Part shown: positions 57,598-64,000 of the stretch, piece by piece
How the letters are laid out: each line of letters opens with the position of its first letter
How positions within the stretch are numbered: the stretch's first letter is position 1
DNA from: Sphaerospermopsis sp. SIO1G1
GTDB lineage: Bacteria > Cyanobacteriota > Cyanobacteriia > Cyanobacteriales > Nostocaceae
NCBI GenBank assembly: GCA_010672785.1
Contig: JAAHFX010000001.1
Span: forward strand, 331,266-395,265
Direction: 5' to 3'
DNA length: 64,000 nucleotides
Translations under genes and position numbers: made by a program
The notes under the pieces: generated by a model
Database searches by the model: none
The model's input: only the letters and a program-made list of their open reading frames with translations
What the model was told of the DNA's origin: nothing

Positions 57598-57682
57598 TTG
57601 GTAATTAGGATTTACAGCAAAAAGTGATCTGTGGAGACGAGGGAACAGGAAGGATCAGGTAACAGTTTCAAGAGTTAGTATT

Positions 57683-57740
57683 GAAACTTACCAACGATCT
57701 CAAACTCTCACCTGTCACCTGTCAAGAGTCACCTGTTCCC
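57683..57740 (+). repeat. Short tandem repeats after a shared leader
   Basis: AAACTTACCAACGATCTCAA followed by ACTCTCACCTGTCACCTGT repeats the leader and CACCTGT unit seen at 10583. Confidence 0.7.
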
Positions 57741-57840
57741 TTCCCCAAACCTACTGAGTTATTCTCCAGTTCGGATAAACAAGGTACAATCTAAAATAAG
57801 AAATTGTTAAAAAAATTTACGTTTGTAGCTAGAATATCCT

Positions 57841-59514
57841 GTGTCACAGTTCAGTAATAACCAAACCTTTACATTTGATTCTATTGATGCCGCTTTAGCT
57901 GACCTAAAAGCTGGTCGTTCTATTGTGGTGGTAGATGACGAAAACCGCGAAAATGAAGGCGACTTAATTTGTGCAGCCCAATTTGCTACCCCGGATATGA
58001 TTAATTTTATGGCGGTGGAAGCAAGGGGTTTAATTTGTCTGGCTATGACTGGCGATCGCCTGGATGAGTTAGACTTACCTTTAATGGTCAGCAACATTAC
58101 GGATACTAACCAAACAGCTTTTACTGTCAGTATTGATGCTGGGCCTCAAGCAGGAGTAACTACCGGTATTTCCGCAGATGATAGAGCGCGTACCATTCAG
58201 GTAGTTCTCAACCCCTTGACAAAACCAGAAGACTTGCGTCGTCCTGGTCATATTTTCCCTATTCGAGCTAAAACTGGGGGTGTTTTAAAACGGGCTGGAC
58301 ATACAGAAGCGGCAGTAGATTTATCACGTTTAGCTGGATTATATCCTGCTGGTGTGATTTGTGAAATCCAAAATCCCGATGGTTCAATGGCTAGGTTACA
58401 GCAGTTAATGGAATATGCCAAAGTCCATCAACTGAAGATTATTAGTATTGCAGATTTAATTAGTTATCGTTTAAAAAATGACCGCCTCATTTATCGAGAA
58501 ATTGTCACAAAACTACCTACTCAATTTGGCCAGTTTGATATTTATGGCTACCGCCATACTGTAGATAATACAGATCACGTTGCCATTGTTAAAGGTGATC
58601 CAGCTAAGTTTGGTGATGAACCTGTAATGGTGCGAATGCACTCGGAATGTTTAACTGGTGATGCTTTAGGTTCTTTGCGTTGCGATTGTCGGATGCAGTT
58701 AAAGGCTGCATTAAAAATGATTGAAAATGCTGGACAAGGTATCGTTGTTTACTTACGTCAAGAAGGGCGGGGAATAGGATTGATTAACAAGTTAAAAGCC
58801 TATTCTTTGCAAGATATGGGATTAGATACAGTAGAAGCAAATGAACGTCTAGGTTTTCCTGCCGACTTGCGAGATTATGGTATGGGAGCGCAAATTCTCA
58901 TGGATTTGGGAGTAAAAAAAATTCGCTTAATTACCAACAATCCCCGTAAAATTGCAGGTGTGAAAGGCTATGGTTTAGAAGTTGTAGATCGTGTACCATT
59001 ATTGATTGAAGCCAATGATTTCAATTCCCGTTACCTAGCTACCAAAGCCAAGAAACTGGGACATATGTTGTTACAAACTTATCTAGTTACAGTAGCATTA
59101 GAGTGGCAAGATGAACCAGATTCTGTGACAAAACGCTATGAGCGCTTAGAAAAAATACGCTATTTAGCAAAGAGTAACCATTTACTTCTACAAGAAGAAG
59201 CAAGACCATTAGGAGTTGCTTTATTTGATGAACCATCACTAACCGTTCATCTTGGTTTCGATCAACCAAACGTTGCTACTCCGAATTGGTATCAACAAAA
59301 AGATCATCCTTATCTACAAGCAATTTGCCAGATTTTAGATCACTTAGCCAGTTTAGAATATGTGCATAAGTTAGAATTTTTGATTTCTGCTGGTACTGAT
59401 CCTCTCAGTAATTTACAGGTACAGTTAGATCGGCAAGTTTTTGATTTGAAAACTAAACCTTCATCCTTAAGCGATCGCTTACAGAAACAACAGATTTATA
59501 GTTTCGGTAAATAA
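57841..59514 (+). CDS. ribBA: Bifunctional RibBA: DHBP synthase and GTP cyclohydrolase II
   Basis: A 557-residue fusion catalysing the first steps of riboflavin synthesis from ribulose 5-phosphate and GTP. The DHBP synthase domain (about 10-210) has DDENRENEGDLICAAQ; the GTP cyclohydrolase II domain (about 215-400) has the zinc-binding CLTGDALGSLRCDCRMQ and the GRGIGLINKLKAY motif. The C-terminal ~150 residues (after HMLLQTYLVTV) are the extension usual in cyanobacterial RibBA, with unknown role. The start is GTG. Confidence 0.96.
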   Translation: MSQFSNNQTFTFDSIDAALADLKAGRSIVVVDDENRENEGDLICAAQFATPDMINFMAVEARGLICLAMTGDRLDELDLPLMVSNITDTNQTAFTVSIDAGPQAGVTTGISADDRARTIQVVLNPLTKPEDLRRPGHIFPIRAKTGGVLKRAGHTEAAVDLSRLAGLYPAGVICEIQNPDGSMARLQQLMEYAKVHQLKIISIADLISYRLKNDRLIYREIVTKLPTQFGQFDIYGYRHTVDNTDHVAIVKGDPAKFGDEPVMVRMHSECLTGDALGSLRCDCRMQLKAALKMIENAGQGIVVYLRQEGRGIGLINKLKAYSLQDMGLDTVEANERLGFPADLRDYGMGAQILMDLGVKKIRLITNNPRKIAGVKGYGLEVVDRVPLLIEANDFNSRYLATKAKKLGHMLLQTYLVTVALEWQDEPDSVTKRYERLEKIRYLAKSNHLLLQEEARPLGVALFDEPSLTVHLGFDQPNVATPNWYQQKDHPYLQAICQILDHLASLEYVHKLEFLISAGTDPLSNLQVQLDRQVFDLKTKPSSLSDRLQKQQIYSFGK

Positions 59515-60229
59515 TATTAATTTGTTTGTTGTATTCTTGCAATAGCTCTGGTTACATCATATTTCTAGAGCTATAATTCTACGTGGGAATCACAAGTTTG
59601 CTTAATTTTTATCAGCATTAATTAAATCAATGTAATAACTTTACTTACCTTGTTGGTAGCTATTAATACATTTATTTAAGCATTGACATTCCGGATTTAC
59701 TATGCAATCTTGTAAATAAGACAGCTTAATATAGATTCTACATTAAGAAGAACTATATACAGCAGGAGCAGTAGTTGTCTCAGCAACAGGATTCCTTTCT
59801 GATAAGTCCTGCATTGTACCTTCGTTTGAGTATTTATGTAGACAACTTTTTGTACCGCTAGTTAGTCTACTAATACTAAGGCTATAGAGCTTTTGAATAA
59901 ATATTCAGGTGAAGGTATAATGCGGAATTTATCAGGAAGAGATACATTTACTTTTCTAAGTTATGTATTCCTTGAATCCTGTTGCTCAGACTTGTACTTC
60001 CTAATGTATAAAAGCCACTAAGAAGCTAATGACCTGCTCTAATGCAGTAGATTCAGTTGCTATGAGTTACAAGCCCTAATGATGAAACTCTTGTGGGGTG
60101 AGCATCTTGCCCGCCAGTAGTGTATCTCACCATACTTGTATGTACTGTATTTGTGCCAGTCTACTACTGTGATTAAGTAGTTTGTTTACGCTGTCCGACA
60201 CTTATACAAAATAAGTCGAGGATATAAAA
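59515..60229. other. Gene-free stretch downstream of ribBA
   Basis: About 715 bases with no coding frame. A degenerate, inverted MITE copy occupies 60043-60149 (separate entry). I see no known RNA in the rest, and no T-run terminator directly after ribBA. Confidence 0.45.
60043..60149 (-). mobile_element. MITE-like element, TACAGCA family, degenerate copy 3
   Basis: In inverted orientation, GATGAAACTCTTGTGGGGTG followed by AGCATCTTGCCCGCC matches the core of copies 1 and 2. The ends have decayed to TGCAGTA and TACTGTA. Confidence 0.65.
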
Positions 60230-60466
60230 ATGAATCCCAAACAGAAACGAAGCAAAAAGGATCAACTAGTCAATCAGTATGGTGCTTGCTGTTGGTGGTG
60301 TCTTAAGTCACTTTCAAAAGATAAACTTACTCTGGATCATCTTTACCCAAAAAGTTTGGGTGGTTCTGATTCTTTAGAGAACTTACGACTAGCTTGTTTG
60401 ACTTGTAACCAGAGTCGTGGAAATAGTCTTTTCCCACCAAATATCATACCAAATTTTTCAAAGTAA
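60230..60466 (+). CDS. Small HNH endonuclease-domain protein
   Basis: A 78-residue protein with the HNH core: CCWWCLKSLSKDKLTLDHLY PKSLGGSDSLENLRLACLTC NQSRGNSLF. Zinc-binding CXXC pairs and the DHL..N..N residues are present. Small solo HNH proteins occur widely; the target is unknown and it is not tied to an intron here. AGGA precedes the ATG. Confidence 0.88.
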   Translation: MNPKQKRSKKDQLVNQYGACCWWCLKSLSKDKLTLDHLYPKSLGGSDSLENLRLACLTCNQSRGNSLFPPNIIPNFSK

Positions 60467-60545
60467 CATCTGAATTTTTCAATATCTAATTTTGTAGGGT
60501 GAACATATTGCTCACCCTTTCATTCACAAATAACACAATATCAAA

Positions 60546-61229
60546 ATGCACAAACTACTAATATTTAAAAACGAAAAACTATTGCGTCAAGCATTAACCC
60601 ACCGTTCTTATGTCAATGAAAATCCAGGAGAAGGAGAACATAACGAACGTTTAGAATTTCTCGGAGATGCAATTTTAAACTTTATTAGTGGACAATATTT
60701 ATATCGTCGTTATCCCCAACAAGGAGAAGATGAATTAAGTCGTCGTCGTGCTGCATTAGTGGAAGAGAAACAATTGGCAAAATTTGCATTAGAAGTTGGT
60801 TTAGACTTCAGAATGCGATTAGGAAAAGGTACAATTAGAGATGGTGGTTTTCAAAATCCTAACCTTTTAAGTAGCACTTTTGAAGCAGTAGTTGGTGCTT
60901 ACTATTTAGATAATAATTGTAATGTTGAACCTCTAAAACTAATTATTGAACCATTATTTGATTCTGTTTCTGAAGATGTAGTAGAACCTCGTTCTAATTT
61001 AGATTCAAAAAATAAATTTCAGGAATGGGTGCAAAAAGAAATAGGTGCAAATCCTCCCAAATATACAACAGAACAAATAGGAGGAACATCCCACGCACCA
61101 GAATTTTTAGCTAGGGTTTTAGTAGATGGAAAAGAATTTGGACAAGGGAGAGGAAAGAGTAAAAAAGAAGCTGAAAAAGCTGCTGCGGAAGACGCACTTG
61201 CAAAATTGAAAAGGAAAGGAATACTTTAA
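60546..61229 (+). CDS. rnc: Ribonuclease III
   Basis: A 227-residue double-strand-specific RNase. The catalytic signature NERLEFLGDAILNF and the later LLSSTFEAVVGAYYLDN carry the acidic metal ligands, and the C-terminal dsRNA-binding domain contains FQEWVQKEIGANPPKYTTEQ and GRGKSKKEAEKAAAEDAL. It processes rRNA precursors and other duplexes. A hairpin AGTCCGT-AAAA-ACGGACT lies at 61275-61292 after the stop. Confidence 0.95.
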   Translation: MHKLLIFKNEKLLRQALTHRSYVNENPGEGEHNERLEFLGDAILNFISGQYLYRRYPQQGEDELSRRRAALVEEKQLAKFALEVGLDFRMRLGKGTIRDGGFQNPNLLSSTFEAVVGAYYLDNNCNVEPLKLIIEPLFDSVSEDVVEPRSNLDSKNKFQEWVQKEIGANPPKYTTEQIGGTSHAPEFLARVLVDGKEFGQGRGKSKKEAEKAAAEDALAKLKRKGIL

Positions 61230-61274
61230 GGAATTAGTAGGATTTAGAAACCCAATGAGAAAAATTGACTAGTC

Positions 61275-61292
61275 AGTCCGTAAAAACGGACT
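61275..61292. terminator. Hairpin between rnc and the convergent gene
   Basis: A perfect seven-base stem AGTCCGT / ACGGACT with an AAAA loop. No T-run follows on either strand, so a terminator role is tentative. Confidence 0.45.
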
Positions 61293-61330
61293 TGAGATAT
61301 AAGACAGTGGATGTGGAATCTGATATTTTC

Positions 61331-61825
61331 CTACACCATCTCAAATTCTAAATTATGACTTTTTAAGAAATCATGGGTAAAATGATCTACCACATTGGTA
61401 TCACTTAATTCTAAATTATAAAAATCCACAAAATTATGATTAAAATATGGCCCTGCGTGCCAAGTTCCCACTGCTAATTTAATAAAACAATTCCCAGGAA
61501 TCAAAAAAGCTTGAAGCTCTGATAAAATTGGTTCACTAATATCATTTTGTGGTGGACAAACTGCCATTAACCAATCTTTTCCTTCTAAAGAACCTAAACA
61601 TTGAGTACATTGGGTATGACGGGTAATTTTATGAAATTTTTTGCCTTTATGATGTAATCTCATAATATAAAAACGAGGAATACCATTTTGTAAATTCAAC
61701 TGTGCATCTTCATTATCAAAAGATTTACCGTCTTTACTTGCAAAAATTACTTGTCCATAGGGTTGGAAATTTTCAGGAGTAATTAATTCTGCTTTTAATT
61801 GTTTGAAAGTCTGGGATGTATTCAT
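61331..61825 (-). CDS. Ureidoglycolate lyase (AllA) family protein
   Basis: A 164-residue cupin-fold protein of the ureidoglycolate lyase family: AELITPENFQPYGQVI, HTQCTQCLGSLEGKDWLMAV and LAVGTWHAGPYF are typical. The enzyme releases urea and glyoxylate from ureidoglycolate in purine catabolism. Other allantoin-pathway genes are not in the window, so the actual substrate may differ. The start is 15 bases before a heptamer array. Confidence 0.85.
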   Translation of the reverse strand: MNTSQTFKQLKAELITPENFQPYGQVIFASKDGKSFDNEDAQLNLQNGIPRFYIMRLHHKGKKFHKITRHTQCTQCLGSLEGKDWLMAVCPPQNDISEPILSELQAFLIPGNCFIKLAVGTWHAGPYFNHNFVDFYNLELSDTNVVDHFTHDFLKSHNLEFEMV

Positions 61826-61840
61826 CTCACTAAAATCCTC

Positions 61841-62073
61841 AGTTGTCAGTTATCAGTTATCAGTTATCAGTTATCAGTTATCAGTTGTCAGTTGTCAGTT
61901 GTCAGTTATCAGTTATCAGTTGTCAGTTATCAGTTATCAGTTATCAGTTATCAGTTGTCAGTTATCAGTTATCAGTTGTCAGTTATCAGTTATCAGTTAT
62001 CAGTTATCAGTTGTCAGTTATCAGTTATCGCTATTCACTGTTCACTGTTCACTGTTTACTGTTTACTGTTCAC
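61841..62073 (+). repeat. Long heptamer array AGTTATC / AGTTGTC, then ACTGTTC units
   Basis: About 27 tandem AGTTATC and AGTTGTC units (to about 62028) are followed by ACTGTTC/ACTGTTT heptamers. The unit contains no stop codon on the + strand in any frame, so all three forward frames stay open; the resulting peptides are heptad repeats and are not treated as genes. Confidence 0.93.
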
Positions 62074-62322
62074 TGTATTTACGGTGATCGCGTTTGGGGA
62101 CTTTAAACCCAGGTTTTTAGTAATTATATATGGCATTACTATTTTTACTATTTGATTATTGAATACAAATCTATGCACTTCAGCAATATTGGTAGTGTTT
62201 TGTATATTAGCTTACAAACTCTATGGATTGACTCTGGTATGAGTGAAAATTAGATTATTGTTAAGATTCGTAAAAAGAGTTAATATTAAGAGGACGTTAG
62301 GAAATACATAAATAACTTAAAT

Positions 62323-62640
62323 ATGGAGGATTCAAATTCACCAATTCCTGAACTGCTCGAGTCAGTTTTAGACCCGCTCCTAGACGATTTTGAGTATTGG
62401 TTTGCGCGATCACGTCAGCTACTGGAAAATGAGAAAATTTCGTTTATGAGCGATGATGAGCAACAAAACCTACTTGGTCGAGTTACTCAAGCACAAGCAG
62501 AATTAAGTACTTCAAAAATGCTATTTGCTGCTACTGATAAAAAAGTTGGGATTGATATGGCTACTCTTATTCCTTGGCATCACTTATTAGGAGAGTGCTG
62601 GCGAGTGAGTATGCGCTACCATCAGCACAAACATCAGTAA
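62323..62640 (+). CDS. DUF2605 family protein
   Basis: A 105-residue cyanobacterial protein: LLESVLDPLLDDFEYWFARSRQLLENEKISFMSDDEQQNLLGRV and ATLIPWHHLLGECWRVSMRY are the conserved parts. Function unknown. It is followed by a DUF2973 gene on the same strand, an arrangement I know from other cyanobacteria. Confidence 0.88.
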   Translation: MEDSNSPIPELLESVLDPLLDDFEYWFARSRQLLENEKISFMSDDEQQNLLGRVTQAQAELSTSKMLFAATDKKVGIDMATLIPWHHLLGECWRVSMRYHQHKHQ

Positions 62641-62867
62641 TCTGAAGTGTCATGAATTGGAACACAAAAATAAAATTCTTAACATTGTTTTCATAAAAAA
62701 ATAATGTATACCATGCTACTGTAATCAGAATAGATTACAAAATATCAAACCAAAGATAGACCGTTTCATACTTACCATCTCGGTCAGTAGCGAGTTAGTA
62801 GGGTTTTTGCACTAAGCAAGCACTAAGATATAAAACTTTAGAATTTGTCAGTCCCGGAGGATAAATT

Positions 62868-63194
62868 ATGTTTCACTTACTATACATTTTGGCGTTCACT
62901 GTTTTAGCGTTTATAGCTGTGAGTAATCTCATACGTAACTTGGTCATGTTTAGTTTTGACCGAGAAAAGCCATATCCTGCTAATTCCTCCGCTGGTAAAA
63001 AAGGTAGTTTTGGCTACTATGCATCTAAGAGACAGTCCATACCTCATCCAGAACTGTTAGATAACACAGGTAACATAATTAAAGAACCTTTATTAGTAAT
63101 GCGTTCAGTTAATGTGGATGATGCAAGGGAAAAGTTAGATGCTTTATATGAATCTTCTCCTGGTCAAAAAATTGAACGTTCAGAAGAAGCTTAA
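62868..63194 (+). CDS. DUF2973 family protein, membrane-anchored
   Basis: A 108-residue protein with an N-terminal membrane helix (MFHLLYILAFTVLAFIAVSN) followed by a soluble part, HPELLDNTGNIIKEPLLVMRSVNVDDAREKLDALYESSPG, the DUF2973 signature. CGGAGG lies about nine bases before the ATG. Function unknown. Confidence 0.88.
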   Translation: MFHLLYILAFTVLAFIAVSNLIRNLVMFSFDREKPYPANSSAGKKGSFGYYASKRQSIPHPELLDNTGNIIKEPLLVMRSVNVDDAREKLDALYESSPGQKIERSEEA

Positions 63195-63546
63195 TAGATA
63201 ATTAACATCAGAATATAACCGAGATATGCAGGGGTTGAGTATTGTACTTAACCTCTAATTTTTTGGTTTGATAATCAGGGTTTGTTGAGTAAATTTAAAA
63301 ACTTTATGGCTAAAGGGTTTGAGACTATTTGAAATTTTTAAAATACAAAATTTGGGAGGTTAAGAACTAAAAAATATCGTACCTTGTGTGAAAATTCAAA
63401 CTTACCAACAGGCTAAAACTGTCACCAGTCACCAATCCCCAATTACAAATTTGTCAGGAGTAAATTGCCATCTGACTGACTTTCAACTCCTGACATTTGC
63501 TGAGTAAATTTATTTTTTATGAAGATGGAAACAAAAAGAAAAATGA
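63195..63546. other. Gene-free stretch with dispersed repeat pieces
   Basis: Contains GTTTGTTGAGTAAATTTAAA near 63280 (similar to GGCTGAGTAAACCGAAAAAC near 51293) and the shared leader CAAACTTACCAACAGGCTAA with TCACCAGTCACC at 63397-63440. No gene was found. Confidence 0.6.

Positions 63547-64000
<454 letters not shown>

Noticed and set aside
61799..62155. Three overlapping frames encoding QLSVISY repeats
   Set aside because: Stop-free heptamers keep every forward frame open; this is repeat DNA, not coding sequence.

Overview
This window comes from a filamentous, very probably heterocyst-forming cyanobacterium (Nostocales). The evidence is oxygenic photosynthesis genes (psbD, psbC, petG, chlH, por), cyanobacterial single-copy genes (gap2, cytM, ribBA, DUF1825, DUF2605, DUF2973, DUF3370), a DevBCA-type exporter, a protein with the Mo-dependent nitrogenase-associated C-terminal domain, abundant HIP1 octamers (GCGATCGC), AT-rich DNA, and heptamer repeat arrays typical of Nostoc-like genomes. 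No species is assigned.

Layout. 0-2.8 kb: end of psbD overlapping psbC, a terminator, then a Rid-family deaminase. 2.8-8.3 kb: a 916-residue NACHT/STAND NTPase with a pentapeptide-repeat tail, flanked by three Uma2-family nuclease-fold genes. 8.4-15.1 kb: htpG, cytM, petG, rsmD, hisH, a C15 peptidase homologue and a DUF3370 protein. 15.2-30.9 kb: a HIRAN-domain pseudogene, thiL, gap2, murC-murB, ybaB/ebfC, a low-molecular-weight phosphatase, a NarL-type response regulator, smpB, DUF1825, a class A penicillin-binding protein, tyrS, pyrF and two secreted unknowns. 30.8-46.3 kb: a toxin-antitoxin (TA) rich island of about a dozen modules, intact and broken, which encloses the essential chlH gene. 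47-64 kb: an MMADHC-like protein, a cupin, the nitrogenase-associated protein, a HAD phosphatase, the devBCA set, comM-like, ribBA, an HNH nuclease, rnc, a ureidoglycolate lyase homologue, DUF2605 and DUF2973, and the 3' end of por at the right edge.

The main unusual content is repetitive DNA. Six G-rich minisatellite arrays built around HIP1 lie between the TA genes, and in many units the HIP1 octamer is split by a short insert of roughly 19-45 bases. MITE-like elements fall into at least three families; one family uses the same AGGACTTACGCA ends around three unrelated cores and has visible 7-bp target duplications. Heptamer arrays occur in many intergenic spaces. The TA island shows several stages of decay: a higB toxin with one stop codon, a parE cut short, a vapC truncated at each of two places, and a yefM duplicated without its toxin.

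How genes work together: psbD/psbC supply PSII core proteins, petG a small b6f subunit; chlH and por act in chlorophyll synthesis; murC/murB and the PBP act in peptidoglycan synthesis; devB-devC-devA form one export machine; each TA pair is a self-contained regulatory unit. No tRNA, rRNA, CRISPR array or complete insertion sequence was seen.
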